This document shows, in pieces, positions 1 through 9,088 of a DNA stretch of 64,000 nucleotides. The DNA is from CAYZTY01 sp964444665. GTDB lineage: Bacteria > Planctomycetota > Phycisphaerae > Sedimentisphaerales > CAYZTY01. Below the pieces are notes generated by a model. The model worked only from the letters and a program-made list of their open reading frames with translations. It had not been told where the DNA came from and did no database searches. Position 1 is the first letter of the stretch; each line of letters opens with the position of its first letter. A program made the translations under genes and the position numbers. The stretch covers positions 62,001 to 126,000 of the forward strand of contig CAYUIE010000002.1 in assembly GCA_964444665.1 (NCBI GenBank), written 5' to 3'.

Positions 1-703
1 GCTCCGGATGTTTTCTTCCACCCTGTGGCGGTATGTTCGCGATTGTACCTTCAAGCATTTTCAGAAGCGCTTGTTGCACACCTTCCCCCGAAACATCCCG
101 CGTGATTGAAATATTCTGAGTTGTCTTGCCGACCTTGTCTATTTCGTCGATATATACTATGCCCTTCTGGGCGGAATCCAGGTCGTAGTCGGCCGCCTGC
201 AGCAATCGCAGCAGAAAGTTCTCGACATCTTCTCCGACATAACCGGCTTCGGTGACGGTCGTGGCGTCGCATATCGCAAACGGCACCTCTAACTTCCGCG
301 CCAGCGTGCGTGCCAGGAGCGTTTTACCTGAGCCCGTGGGGCCGATTAACAATACGTTTGACTTGTCGATTTCTACTTCGCCTTCTTCGGCCTCTACATG
401 CATCAGCCGTTTGTAGTGGTTGTGCACTGCCACGGAAAGATATTTCTTGGCATGATCCTGGCTGATTACGTACTGGTCGAGGTATTCCTTAATTTCCCTG
501 GGCCTTGGGACCTGCTTGAAACTCATGGGCTTGCCGTTGATGCGTCTGCGCTCCTGTCGGACGATGTTGTAGCAAAGCTCTATGCACTCCGGACAAATAA
601 AAACACCCCCCGGCCCTTCCACGAACGAATCGACCTGCTTTCTCGTGCGCCCGCAAAAACTGCAAATTTCTTTCTGCCCTCTTTTATTTGAACGATTGGG
701 CAT
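1..703 (-). CDS. clpX: ClpX, ATP-dependent Clp protease ATP-binding subunit (C-terminus cut by window edge)
   Basis: This is the unfoldase that feeds substrates to ClpP. The 234 visible residues carry the N-terminal zinc-binding domain (Cys14, 17, 37 and 40, pattern CSFC...CPEC), Walker A GPTGSGKT at about 121-128, Walker B YIDEIDK at about 184-190, and the start of the GGRKHP pore-loop region at the window edge. The ATG at 703 is the only plausible start because the zinc domain begins directly after it. About 190 residues are missing past position 1. The clpP genes lie some 54 kb away in this window (54772-56074), so clpX is not in the tig-clpP operon here. The identification is secure. Confidence 0.97.
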   Translation of the reverse strand, partial: MPNRSNKRGQKEICSFCGRTRKQVDSFVEGPGGVFICPECIELCYNIVRQERRRINGKPMSFKQVPRPREIKEYLDQYVISQDHAKKYLSVAVHNHYKRLMHVEAEEGEVEIDKSNVLLIGPTGSGKTLLARTLARKLEVPFAICDATTVTEAGYVGEDVENFLLRLLQAADYDLDSAQKGIVYIDEIDKVGKTTQNISITRDVSGEGVQQALLKMLEGTIANIPPQGGRKHPE

Positions 704-764
704 TTTTCTGCTCTGGTTTTCTCTATTTGCCTTAGGTGATACCTATTTTAATAAAGTTGTCCAT

Positions 765-3116
765 TCAGGGCAAGTGAATTACTGTCTGTGTTTTTAGGTT
801 CTCCCGCTGTAATGTCCTTTTTAGCGCACCTAATTTTTCTGCCCATGGCTGCGGTATCCGGCTCAAGCCGGTCTCCAACACTTCCAAACCGTGCAAAATA
901 TCTTCTCGAGAACTGCCCTGTGTTCGGCTCCGGCAATCAAGCTGGTAAAATTTTGCCCGCCACCACAGCCAATTTCGCCATAAGGCGTCTTTTGGAGGCT
1001 CAACCGCCCACGGCTCTTTAGCTTTTCGAATCTGACAAATTCGGAACCATAATTCCGCTGCTTCATTATATCGTTTACGCGCCATTAGCAGCCTGGCCCG
1101 GCAGCGAAGTAAATCTACATTCTGCTCGTCGAGGTTTTTCGCCAGTTCGTTGAGTAGTTTGTCAGCCGTTGATAATTTATTATTTTGTCCATTGGCCTTA
1201 AATATCGAGAACTCCGCCAGCACCAGTGTTGCTTTTTGCTGAGCGGAACTCGGTACGCATCTAAAGCAGTATTCAGCAAGATGGCAGCAATGCCCTATGA
1301 CGTTCTCGAAGTTGTCATTCTGTAAAGCATACTCGTCAATCTTTTCAATTATCTTCAATAATAGTTCCAATCCCTGCAGCGCATCGGTGCAATCATTCGA
1401 ATCTATTGCACTATTGAGGGCCTGCAATGCCTCCTTTAGTCGGCCTGACTGCTGTAGTGCAAGGGAGTTGAGCCTGGTTAGCTTTTGTCCGGTAGTTTTC
1501 TCCAGTTCGGCAATAATACTAATGGCCTTCTCGGCCGAGGGTTTGTCAGCCTGCGCGATAAGCAGTTGACAATACATAAGCTTTGCATCGTTTCTAACTT
1601 CCCTGCTAAACTCATCGGTTTCATCCACGGCTGCGAGTAAATCGTCAAGCTGCCTGATTAAATCAGCTCGATTTTGCAGTTGATTATATTTTTGCTCCCT
1701 GACCGTAAGCGCTATCAGCTCATATCGTGCCTTGTGTCGATAACTTCCTTTGCCGTTAGCGATTTTGCTTAGTAATTTTTTGCCTTCATCAACCCGGCCG
1801 CAGCGACTTAGAATAACGCTGTAAAAGTACTCTATTTTCTGTTCGGGCTCATCCTTAGTTAGAGTTATATAACCTGCGATAACTCGCCTGGCCGTCTCGC
1901 AATAACTCGACTCTTTTGTGAAAAGTTGATATGCAAGCTGGGCAGCCTCGCCGGCAATTTGTTTCGCCGGCACTAAAAAACTGTCACTTGCCTTAAGTTG
2001 CTGCAGTTGGCTTGCCTTTATAAGCATCTCAATAGCCAGGGCCGGTGAAGTCTCTGCCAGCGATACCGCTGCAACGTAGAGCACCAAAGGCGTTTGAAGC
2101 TCCTTGCGGGCTGCCATCGCGGTTAGAAGGTCGGCGTATTGTGCAGGCCTGATTTGCCACGCTGCTTGGGCTGCCAGTTGGGCCTCAATTACACTCAGTT
2201 GCTCGAAATTATATGGTTTTAAATCCTGCAGGATAATGTTGCCCATAAAAGCCCTCGCCTCGGGCCACTTCGTAGATACCTTCTCCAGTCCCTTAACCGA
2301 GCCGAATCGTCGCTGCAAAAATGCCATTGACAAATTTAGTTCGAAATCGTCCTTGCAGCTGCTGCCGGCCAGTCTGTCGGCAAGCTCCTTTAATTGGTCC
2401 GATTTGCTCTGCCCTGACAATTTAATTTTCTCCACTGCCGCCCTGATATAAATCTTCTCGTCGGCGCCGCCTTCCGCCAGTAATAATTGAAGCAGTTTTC
2501 TCGCTAATTGTTGATAATCGTTGTTGTCCGGCGAGAGTGATATAAAGATTTTTGTCTTCAGAAGCAGACATTCTGCGTTCGGGCAGCCGTCGGGAAGCGA
2601 TGCGAGCTTCTCGAGAGTGTCGTGCAATATTAATCTTTTTTCATTCTGTGTTGCCGACAATGCCCGGAGATAATTAATTTCACACTCAAACAGGATACTT
2701 CGTTCCAGATAGGTTTTGAGTCTTCGCCAGAGCCCGCTTTCTCCGTAAAGCTCCTCCCAGTCGTTTCCTTCGTAATCTTCTATTTGTTTTTTCAGAAGCC
2801 TTTGCGAGTTAATTATTGTTCCCAGTTGCTCGACGGATGTTTGGGCCAGGTTGTGTAACTTTATTTGTTGGGCCTGGCTTAGAAACCTGCCGCTGCATTC
2901 ATAAGCGAGGCGGGCTTCGATGCTCTCTCTCATAAAGACGTCTGCTGTCTGCACCGCCTTTCGGGCTGAGTCCTCAATATCTAACGAGCCAGGCAGGCTT
3001 GAGCCATACTCCATTGTTGTGGAGTAGGCCATACCGTGCATTACGAAAGACAGGATATAAAAGCTAATAAACAAAGGGGCGGTGAATTTGTGGATTGCAG
3101 CTTTTTTTGTTGACAT
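765..3116 (-). CDS. Large exported helical-repeat (TPR-like) protein
   Basis: This 783-residue protein begins with a hydrophobic stretch at about residues 11-30 that looks like a signal peptide. The rest is rich in Leu, Ala, Glu and Lys and reads as repeated helical pairs of tetratricopeptide type, with segments such as ALQALNSAID and AAELWFRICQI. No catalytic motif is visible. The start lies 5 nt after the stop of the ExbD gene, so the two are almost certainly co-transcribed and probably translationally coupled. A periplasmic scaffold or partner for the ExbD membrane protein is a reasonable inference, but the function is unknown. Confidence 0.75.
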   Translation of the reverse strand: MSTKKAAIHKFTAPLFISFYILSFVMHGMAYSTTMEYGSSLPGSLDIEDSARKAVQTADVFMRESIEARLAYECSGRFLSQAQQIKLHNLAQTSVEQLGTIINSQRLLKKQIEDYEGNDWEELYGESGLWRRLKTYLERSILFECEINYLRALSATQNEKRLILHDTLEKLASLPDGCPNAECLLLKTKIFISLSPDNNDYQQLARKLLQLLLAEGGADEKIYIRAAVEKIKLSGQSKSDQLKELADRLAGSSCKDDFELNLSMAFLQRRFGSVKGLEKVSTKWPEARAFMGNIILQDLKPYNFEQLSVIEAQLAAQAAWQIRPAQYADLLTAMAARKELQTPLVLYVAAVSLAETSPALAIEMLIKASQLQQLKASDSFLVPAKQIAGEAAQLAYQLFTKESSYCETARRVIAGYITLTKDEPEQKIEYFYSVILSRCGRVDEGKKLLSKIANGKGSYRHKARYELIALTVREQKYNQLQNRADLIRQLDDLLAAVDETDEFSREVRNDAKLMYCQLLIAQADKPSAEKAISIIAELEKTTGQKLTRLNSLALQQSGRLKEALQALNSAIDSNDCTDALQGLELLLKIIEKIDEYALQNDNFENVIGHCCHLAEYCFRCVPSSAQQKATLVLAEFSIFKANGQNNKLSTADKLLNELAKNLDEQNVDLLRCRARLLMARKRYNEAAELWFRICQIRKAKEPWAVEPPKDALWRNWLWWRAKFYQLDCRSRTQGSSREDILHGLEVLETGLSRIPQPWAEKLGALKRTLQRENLKTQTVIHLP

Positions 3117-3120
3117 TACA

Positions 3121-3624
3121 TTAATCGGTCATTCGAAAAGTAATATTAGTAATACCCATACCGAAAAGCACATTGTAAATCCCGGCCAAGTGCTGCCATT
3201 CCACGGTCCCGTCGCAGACAATCTCGATGGGGTCGCTGGTAATTCTTTTCTGCTGCTGCAGACAGAGAGCTAACTTATCCACCATCAAGTCCAGGCCTGT
3301 CTCCGGCTCGGCGCCGACGATACTAACGGTCAGGTCCCGGCCGAGTCGAACCTTGCAGCCGTCCTCTGCCGGGGATATATACATTGTAAGCGGCTCAACA
3401 AGCGCCGACCGGCCTGCCATAGCCAGACTGCCAATCTCCAGTTGCATCGGCAAAAAATTCTCTCTCGGCCTGAAACGCGCCGTCAGCAGGAAGAATATCA
3501 ACAGCAGAAAAATCATATCAATCATCGGTGCCATTCGCAGTACCGGCGCATTGCCCCGGGAGTTGAACAAACACTCAGAAACCACCCCCTGTATACTTGA
3601 TTTGGCGTCCCTGAATACCTTCAA
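3121..3624 (-). CDS. ExbD/TolR family biopolymer transport protein
   Basis: The 167-residue protein has a short cytoplasmic N-terminus, one transmembrane helix at about residues 33-50 and a periplasmic domain. This is the ExbD/TolR layout. The helix contains MIDMIFLLLIFF with the family's conserved Asp at about residue 36, which in ExbD carries protons. I chose TTG 3624 because AAGGAA lies about 7 nt upstream; TTG 3630 is the alternative. No ExbB/TolQ partner is visible next to it. It sits between korC (12 nt gap) and the exported 783-residue protein, which is an unusual setting. Confidence 0.85.
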   Translation of the reverse strand: MKVFRDAKSSIQGVVSECLFNSRGNAPVLRMAPMIDMIFLLLIFFLLTARFRPRENFLPMQLEIGSLAMAGRSALVEPLTMYISPAEDGCKVRLGRDLTVSIVGAEPETGLDLMVDKLALCLQQQKRITSDPIEIVCDGTVEWQHLAGIYNVLFGMGITNITFRMTD

Positions 3625-3636
3625 GCCCAATTCCTT

Positions 3637-4188
3637 TCAGGCAGGGTTTGCAAGTTGCATTCCGGTCTGCAGTGCTTTTTTGTTTATATCAACTAAGCCC
3701 GCCTTTTTTTGTGAAAACTGCTCTTCGATTGCCTTTGACAGGCTTTCTTTCTTTAGCAGTTTTGTCTTTTTGACAAACGCACCCAATGCCACTACATTTG
3801 CCACTCTGGTATTTCCAAGCTGCTGGGCGGCCTTTGTCGCCCCTATCTTAACCACGTCAACCTCCTGTCTTTGAACTTCACGTTCGACCAGTGTAGAGTT
3901 CAGGATTATAAGGCCGCCGTCGACGAGCTTTTCTTCGAATCTATCCAGCGAAGGCTGATTTAAGATGATTGCTATATCGGGTCTTTCAACGACGGGGCTG
4001 GCGATTTGCTCGCCGGATATTACTACTGTGCTGTTGGCCGTGCCGCCCCGCATCTCGGCGCCGTACGAGACCATCGCGGTTACGTTTAGTCCCTCGTAAA
4101 TACACGCCCGGGCAATCAAAGTCCCGGCCAGGACTACGCCTTGGCCGCCAAAACCCGCGATGATAATCTTCGTCTCGTGATTATTCAT
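3637..4188 (-). CDS. korC: 2-oxoacid:ferredoxin oxidoreductase, gamma subunit
   Basis: This is the gamma subunit of a CoA-dependent 2-oxoacid:ferredoxin oxidoreductase, which decarboxylates a 2-oxoacid to acyl-CoA and passes electrons to ferredoxin. The 183-residue protein opens with IIIAGFGGQGVVLAGT and contains SYGAEMRGGTAN, both hallmarks of this subunit. ATG 4188 is preferred over the upstream TTG at 4206, which lies inside korB. It is the last oxidoreductase gene in the order ferredoxin-alpha-beta-gamma, then exbD follows. The substrate (2-oxoglutarate or a branched-chain 2-oxoacid) cannot be decided from sequence alone. Confidence 0.9.
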   Translation of the reverse strand: MNNHETKIIIAGFGGQGVVLAGTLIARACIYEGLNVTAMVSYGAEMRGGTANSTVVISGEQIASPVVERPDIAIILNQPSLDRFEEKLVDGGLIILNSTLVEREVQRQEVDVVKIGATKAAQQLGNTRVANVVALGAFVKKTKLLKKESLSKAIEEQFSQKKAGLVDINKKALQTGMQLANPA

Positions 4189-4195
4189 CCCATAC

Positions 4196-4930
4196 CTATG
4201 GCACAATATCCTTGAAAATGCCCAGTGGGAAAACCTGCTTCAACTGATTATTTACGAAATCCACCGCCTGCTTCGGACTCTGCTTCCAGTCCGTCGGGCA
4301 CATCGAGAGCACTTCAACTAATGAAAAACCTTTGCCTTTTATCTGGGTCTCGAAGGCCTTCCTTATGGCTTGTTTTGCCTGCCTAACGTCTTTGGGCGAG
4401 CTTACGGCAACCCTTTCAAGGTAGGCTACACCACCCAGAGTTGAAAGCAGCTCGCAGACCTTCAGGGGCGGGCCTTCCTGGTTGCTGCCCCGCCCGGCCG
4501 GTGTCGTAGTTGTCCACTGCCCGGCAATGGTTGTCGGCGCCATCTGCCCACCCGTCATTCCGTAAACGGCGTTATTGATGAATATGGTTGTTATATTCTC
4601 GCCCCGGTTGGCTGTGTGTATCGTCTCAGTAGTGCCGATAGCCGCAAGATCGCCGTCGCCCTGATAAGTGAAAACAACACGGTCCGGCAGTATCCGCTTA
4701 ATGCCCGTGGCGACGGCAGGGGGCCTGCCGTGGGCGCATTCGATAATATCGCAATTGATGTAGTCGTAAAGCAGGACCGCACAGCCGACAGGTGCCGTGC
4801 CGATTGCCTTTTCTCTAATACCAAGCTCGTCGATAACCTCTCCGAGCAGCCGATGCACTATGCCGTGCCCACAGCCGGGGCAGTAGTGTGTGGCCTGGTC
4901 GTATAAAGTTTCCGGTCTTGCCAGTTTCAT
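4196..4930 (-). CDS. korB: 2-oxoacid:ferredoxin oxidoreductase, beta (TPP-binding) subunit
   Basis: The 244-residue protein is the thiamine-diphosphate subunit. It shows CPGCGHG near the N-terminus and the TPP/Mg motif GDGDLAAIG followed by INNAVYGMTGGQMAPT. I placed the start at ATG 4930 (MKLARPETL), which matches the family's usual beginning; the longer reading frame to 5038 overlaps korA and is not family-like. It lies 12 nt after the alpha gene and overlaps the leader of korC. The order and sizes resemble KorAB/VorAB enzymes of anaerobes. Confidence 0.92.
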   Translation of the reverse strand: MKLARPETLYDQATHYCPGCGHGIVHRLLGEVIDELGIREKAIGTAPVGCAVLLYDYINCDIIECAHGRPPAVATGIKRILPDRVVFTYQGDGDLAAIGTTETIHTANRGENITTIFINNAVYGMTGGQMAPTTIAGQWTTTTPAGRGSNQEGPPLKVCELLSTLGGVAYLERVAVSSPKDVRQAKQAIRKAFETQIKGKGFSLVEVLSMCPTDWKQSPKQAVDFVNNQLKQVFPLGIFKDIVP

Positions 4931-4941
4931 TGTCGATATTT

Positions 4942-6003
4942 TCAATTGCTTTGGATTTCTTTGATTTTTTCGAAAATATTTTCTGCCGATGGATACCACC
5001 CGCCGCCCCAGCCCAGGAATTCGACGGGCCTTTTGCATTCGATGGCCAGCTTAACATCTTCGATAAACTGGCCGTTGGACATCTCGACGACGAGGAATTT
5101 TTTCATTCTTTTCGCCAATTTCCTGAAGTCTCGCTGCGGGAAAGGCCATAGTGTAATCGGCCTTACCAGGCCGACTTTCATCCCTTTTGCCCGTGCCAGG
5201 TCAACCGCGCCTTTCGCTATCCGCGCCGTAATACCGTAGGCGGCTATCACCATCTGGGCGTCCGATGTCTCGTATTCTTCAGTCAGCTGAAGCTCTTTGC
5301 AAATCTTCTTGTACTTTTCCGCGAGGTGAATATTATGCTGCATTAGCGAATCCGCCGGGTGTAAATACAGTGTTTTAATTACTCTGGATTTTCTTCCCAT
5401 GCATCCGTCCAGTATGTAATTCTTCTCCGGCAAATCCAGGATTGGTTCGTAGGGCCTGATTTCTATCGGCTCGACCATCTGGCCCAAAATGCCGTCGCTT
5501 AGAATGAGCACGGGATTTCTGTAGTAATCCGCGTAGTCGAACGCATTCATTGTGAGTTTATAAAGTTCCGGCAGAGTCGAGGGCGCCAGCACAATCAGAC
5601 TATAGTCACCGTGCCCGCCGCCCTTGACCGATTGAAAATAGTCCGCCTGTGAGGCCCGTATGTTCCCGAGTCCGGGGCCGCCTCGCTGAACGTTCGCTAT
5701 CACGCACGGCAGTTCCGCGCCGGCGATATAGCTTATCCCTTCCTGCTTAAGGCTTATACCCGGTGACGATGAGGAAGTCATACACCTTGCACCCGCGGAT
5801 GCGGCGCCGAAAATCATATTTATCGCCGATAGCTCCGCCTCGGCCTGGATAAATACGCCGCTGGCCTCCGGCATCCTTCTGGACATATATTCGGGCACTT
5901 CATTTTGGGGTGTTATCGGGTAGCCGGCAAAGAATCGGCAACCGGCCTGAATGGCCGCCTCCGCCATTACCTCGTTGCCTTTTAATAAGACCTTATCAGC
6001 CAT
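4942..6003 (-). CDS. korA: 2-oxoacid:ferredoxin oxidoreductase, alpha subunit
   Basis: The 353-residue protein carries the pyrimidine-binding N-terminal domain, with GYPITPQNEVPEYM at about residues 28-41 and the conserved AELSAINMIFGA and TSSSSPGISL segments, then the central domain. The gamma domain is not fused to it, in agreement with the separate korC. ATG 6003 overlaps the ferredoxin stop by 8 nt, which indicates translational coupling. Length and domain content fit KorA/VorB. The exact substrate is not determined. Confidence 0.92.
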   Translation of the reverse strand: MADKVLLKGNEVMAEAAIQAGCRFFAGYPITPQNEVPEYMSRRMPEASGVFIQAEAELSAINMIFGAASAGARCMTSSSSPGISLKQEGISYIAGAELPCVIANVQRGGPGLGNIRASQADYFQSVKGGGHGDYSLIVLAPSTLPELYKLTMNAFDYADYYRNPVLILSDGILGQMVEPIEIRPYEPILDLPEKNYILDGCMGRKSRVIKTLYLHPADSLMQHNIHLAEKYKKICKELQLTEEYETSDAQMVIAAYGITARIAKGAVDLARAKGMKVGLVRPITLWPFPQRDFRKLAKRMKKFLVVEMSNGQFIEDVKLAIECKRPVEFLGWGGGWYPSAENIFEKIKEIQSN

Positions 6004-6241
6004 TGTCTTTTTCAATCTCGATAACCAGGTCGGGGCACATCAGGAAGCACAATCCGCAGCCCGTGCAGTTATCCAGCTCGATTATCTCGACATAATTGTG
6101 TCCTTTGGCGTTTATTTTTTTAGAGAGTCTCAAGTTGCCCCTCGGACACACATCCACGCAGAGCCCGCATCCTTTACACCGCTCGGTGTTAAGTTTTATC
6201 TTGATTTTTTTGCCTGTTGCATGGTGTTTGCTTGAGGCCAT
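5996..6241 (-). CDS. korD: 4Fe-4S ferredoxin subunit (delta) of the 2-oxoacid oxidoreductase
   Basis: This 81-residue protein binds two [4Fe-4S] clusters through CKGCGLCVDVCPRGN and CTGCGLCFLMCPDLV. It is the first gene of the korDABC operon and is expected to take electrons from the alpha/beta core. I chose ATG 6241 because GAGG lies 5 nt upstream (GAGGTGGTT before ATG). An in-frame ATG at 6289 would add 16 residues that do not look family-like. The stop overlaps the start of korA. Confidence 0.9.
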   Translation of the reverse strand: MASSKHHATGKKIKIKLNTERCKGCGLCVDVCPRGNLRLSKKINAKGHNYVEIIELDNCTGCGLCFLMCPDLVIEIEKDNG

Positions 6242-6427
6242 AACCACCTCGTAGCTGTGAATTTTAATATTTTTCTGAACTGCTTTCATCCTGTTTTCTT
6301 AATTAAAGCGTCTTAATTCAGGTAATAATTTTACAAGCAGAGCAGGGCAATTGCACGTGTTTTATTCCGCCATTTCCCCGCCGGCGGATTAACCGCTCGA
6401 TTTGCTCTTAGCAGGGGGGATTGAGGG

Positions 6428-6460
6428 AATGGACGGCAGGCGCTACGCCTGCCGTCCATT
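6428..6460. repeat. Perfect 15-bp inverted repeat between korD and an exported-protein gene
   Basis: The arms at 6428-6442 and 6446-6460 pair perfectly over 15 bp around a 3-nt CTA loop. The arms are GC-rich in the centre (GGACGGCAGGCG). Neither strand has a T run directly after the stem, so it is not a standard intrinsic terminator. It lies between the stop of the 6501-7304 gene and the start of korD, both on the minus strand. It could be a REP-like element, an attenuator or a processing site. Confidence 0.6.
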
Positions 6461-6500
6461 GATTTTAGCGTAAAAAGCGGGACTTGATTGTCAAAGTCCG

Positions 6501-7304
6501 TCACGGCTTGTAAATCTCGTTGAAATCGCCCGGCAGACAATCACCAGGTACGTCTGTAACTGCGTAGGAATCCTTAAATGTGTAAAAATTATCGGTGTCA
6601 ACATCGCCGTCCCTGTCAAAGTCGGCGCAGGGATTATAATCTGCATCGGGATATTCAGAGCCGTAAGAGTCTTTGAAGCAGTAAAAATCATCGATATTAA
6701 CTTTCAGGTCGTTGCCGCTGCAGTCACCGTGGCATTGTCCGGGCCAGTCCCAGCACTCCGGATACCAGTATATTGTAAATGTGCTGTCACTCATATCGGA
6801 AGTGTTGGCATCATTCGCATCGCTGATACGGATAAGGCATTCAGTGGAAGACGAATTGAAATCCGGCACTTCCCAATCGTGTTGGCCATCATTTATTGTG
6901 TTAGCGTCTATCGGCCACCAGGTGTTGCCGTTATCGTCTGTGTACTCAATTTTAACATCATATATCGGTGTATCACCGCCGCTTTGCCAGGTTATGGGAT
7001 ATGTTTTTCGCGCGTACAATGTTTCTCCGCCGTTCGGTGAAAGTACCCTAAGATGGGCAGGAACACTGCCGGGCCAAAAGCCTCCTAAGAGCTTATGTCC
7101 ATTAACTGCCGAGGTTGCCGCATCCGGCTGGCCGATTGTACCGGTAAGTATGTAAGGCCCGCCTTTACTCATCCCTCCGCCGCCGTCTATTGTATTCCAG
7201 CTCAGGTCGTAACCACCGAACGCAGGTAGGGCCAAAACCAGACATAAAATCAGCAGCATAATAACACCTCCTCGGCCGTGCATATTTAGATTAATCGTTT
7301 TCAT
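6501..7304 (-). CDS. Exported protein with C-terminal dockerin-type repeats
   Basis: The 267-residue protein has a signal peptide ending near residue 30 (LILCLVLALPAFGG). A middle region follows with VLSPNGGETLYARKTYPITW, a beta-rich segment common in planctomycete exported proteins. The C-terminus has two dockerin-like calcium loops, around VNIDDFYCFKDSYG and FDRDGDVDTDNFYTFKDSY. GAAGGAG precedes the ATG. Dockerin-like modules in planctomycetes are thought to anchor or assemble exported proteins, but no cohesin is visible in the window. The role is unknown. Confidence 0.8.
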   Translation of the reverse strand: MKTINLNMHGRGGVIMLLILCLVLALPAFGGYDLSWNTIDGGGGMSKGGPYILTGTIGQPDAATSAVNGHKLLGGFWPGSVPAHLRVLSPNGGETLYARKTYPITWQSGGDTPIYDVKIEYTDDNGNTWWPIDANTINDGQHDWEVPDFNSSSTECLIRISDANDANTSDMSDSTFTIYWYPECWDWPGQCHGDCSGNDLKVNIDDFYCFKDSYGSEYPDADYNPCADFDRDGDVDTDNFYTFKDSYAVTDVPGDCLPGDFNEIYKP

Positions 7305-7380
7305 TGTTAATCTCCTTCATATCAATTTGAGAGAGCCGTCTTTTAGGCTGTTTATGTTTTGTCCTTTTAGGCTCCTGACT

Positions 7381-8571
7381 TCACAATTTCATAATGTACG
7401 CAAGGGCATAGTAAGGCGGAAGATGGTTTGAATTTGAAATCCCATGGCTGTGTGGCTGGTTGTTACCACTTGAAGTAGTGCTTTCATTTCTATGAGACAT
7501 ATCATACCCTCCATCTTCGCAGCAATGGTCACCACCTACGTATACATCATAAGAATAACTATAAGTATGTGTATGCGCCGGCATTTGAGCTACGGTTAAA
7601 GCATGGCCCGCTGTATTTCCACCGTGATTGTGCTGAGTAGAACCTCCTGTACTGCCTACACCATAAGAACCGCCGGCACCGACAATAAATCTGTCCCTCA
7701 GGTCCGGCGTGCCATTGCTGCCGTTACACAATGCCCAGCCGGATGGTATGTTTCCTATTGAACCAGACCACATGACAATAACACCCTGTGGGACTATCTC
7801 CTCCACAACATTCTCTGCCGTCTTTGCATAAATCGCGTAAGGTGCCGGTGTCACCTCCTGGCGCGGATTAAGTGGAACGAAATCACCTGGATTGTTGCTC
7901 TCGCCCGGCCGGACCGAAATATCCAGCCAGCGGGCCTCGCCAGCAAATACATCAATTCCGAAATCCAGTTTTTCTACCGTAAAGTAACCGTCAGTTACTA
8001 CAAGGTCGTTTATATCAACTGTATCGCCTTGCTGAGCGCTTGCCTGGGGTGCATTGTAGAGCTTGAACTGAAAGTCATACGGGCCTTCTGCCGGGAAGTT
8101 GCTGTCTATAAGCCGTCCCTGATATGTGAAGGCCGTCCCAATATCGGCAGGTACGACCGTGATGTGTATAGAGTCTAAAAGTTCCGTCAACGAGATATAA
8201 AGTTTCAGATCTGTTTCACCGAGTTTTTGTGCAACATATTCGAAGACGAAATGAACACCAAGAGATGGCGAACAATCGGCCCTGACACGATAGCCGCAAA
8301 AATCAGGCAAATTAACCTCGTTTACTTCTGAACAGGCGCCGGCTGCCTGCTTTTTTTCGACATAGGAAAAATTACCAAGACTGTTGCAATCATCAAAGCC
8401 AATATGGTCTTCATAGATCGAAGTGTTGTTCGATACAACTTCAAAAGTACATGATTGCCCCGCACCCAATTCGATTGAGTCAAGATTCTCACCATTGACG
8501 GTAAGATACTGGGCCCCGTTTGCCATAGAGGCCAAAGCAAAAACTAAAATTGTAAATATTGCCCTTTTCAT
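7381..8571 (-). CDS. Exported protein with phage tail-collar-like C-terminal domain
   Basis: The 396-residue protein starts with a signal peptide (FTILVFALASMANGA). Residues from about 147 contain TAFTYQGRLIDSNFPAEGPY, a module often seen in exported proteins of environmental bacteria. The C-terminus resembles a tail-collar fold: GVIVMWSGSIGNIPSGWALC, then TPDLRDRFIVGAG, HTHTYSY and a terminal YYALAYIMKL. Such domains occur in tail fibres and also in bacterial surface proteins; no other phage gene is near. AAAGGG lies 7 nt before the ATG. A leader of about 500 nt precedes it. Confidence 0.75.
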   Translation of the reverse strand: MKRAIFTILVFALASMANGAQYLTVNGENLDSIELGAGQSCTFEVVSNNTSIYEDHIGFDDCNSLGNFSYVEKKQAAGACSEVNEVNLPDFCGYRVRADCSPSLGVHFVFEYVAQKLGETDLKLYISLTELLDSIHITVVPADIGTAFTYQGRLIDSNFPAEGPYDFQFKLYNAPQASAQQGDTVDINDLVVTDGYFTVEKLDFGIDVFAGEARWLDISVRPGESNNPGDFVPLNPRQEVTPAPYAIYAKTAENVVEEIVPQGVIVMWSGSIGNIPSGWALCNGSNGTPDLRDRFIVGAGGSYGVGSTGGSTQHNHGGNTAGHALTVAQMPAHTHTYSYSYDVYVGGDHCCEDGGYDMSHRNESTTSSGNNQPHSHGISNSNHLPPYYALAYIMKL

Positions 8572-9082
8572 TTTCTTGCCCTTTCAAAAAGATGGTTATT
8601 TCATTGCGCGCACCGTGCGCGCATATCTTTTAGAAAAAGAATTTAACCCGTTCTGTTTTTCCGCTTTTTTTACCTCCCTGTCCCCGCGAAAAAGCGGCAG
8701 ATTGATATGTTAGTTCCCACCTCACTACTCGCTGAGACGTGGCCGAATTTTACGCTGTCATTTTATAGCCTCCTTGATTTATGGCTGTTTACCAGTAAGA
8801 TGCGCAGATGCAGGTTCCTGTTCCATTTATTTTATTCTTTTTTCTTTTAATTGTTTTTTTTCATGAGATAGTACACATATAAAAATCTCACAGAGCCCTG
8901 GCCAATCTACGGCGCGCAGTATCGGCATCCCAGCCGCGCAGATTGTCTCCTCCGAAAGTTGCTGAAAGCCTTAATTTACGCCCACCTTACTTATAGAAAT
9001 GCCGAATGCTGGTTTGCCGTAAAACTGATTTTACTTGCACATCATCGACCTTTTAAGGTCGTGCAAAGATTTTATTACCTCT
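8572..9082 (-). promoter_or_regulatory. Long structured 5' leader of the 7381-8571 gene
   Basis: If transcription starts near 9082, from the promoter at 9089-9116, the mRNA leader is about 510 nt with no gene in it. On the minus strand it contains a hairpin with outer arms TTGCAC/GTGCAA around GACCTT/AAGGTC (about 9036-9066), a TAAAA-TCAG-TTTTA hairpin just after it, a pairing CAATCT...AGATTG with inner CGGC...GCCG (about 8902-8945), and the GC-rich palindrome near the start codon. It does not fit a riboswitch class I can name. Confidence 0.45.
8605..8623. repeat. GC-rich palindrome in the leader of the 7381-8571 gene
   Basis: The 19-nt palindrome TGCGCGCACCGTGCGCGCA is flanked by a second pairing arm (AAAAGAT on the left, ATCTTTT at 8624-8630). 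The two together could form one long hairpin about 15-45 nt upstream of the start codon at 8571, on the minus-strand transcript. It could affect ribosome access or be a protein-binding site. Confidence 0.5.
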
Positions 9083-9088
9083 AAATAA

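Noticed and set aside
3227..3874. A 215-codon plus-strand ORF.
   Set aside because: It runs antisense to exbD and korC, which have clear family motifs.
8880..9030. Partial resemblance of the minus-strand leader to the c-di-GMP-I riboswitch (a CGGCAAACC-like segment).
   Set aside because: The partner segment needed for the second stem (GCC after CGCAAA) is absent and the spacing does not fit.
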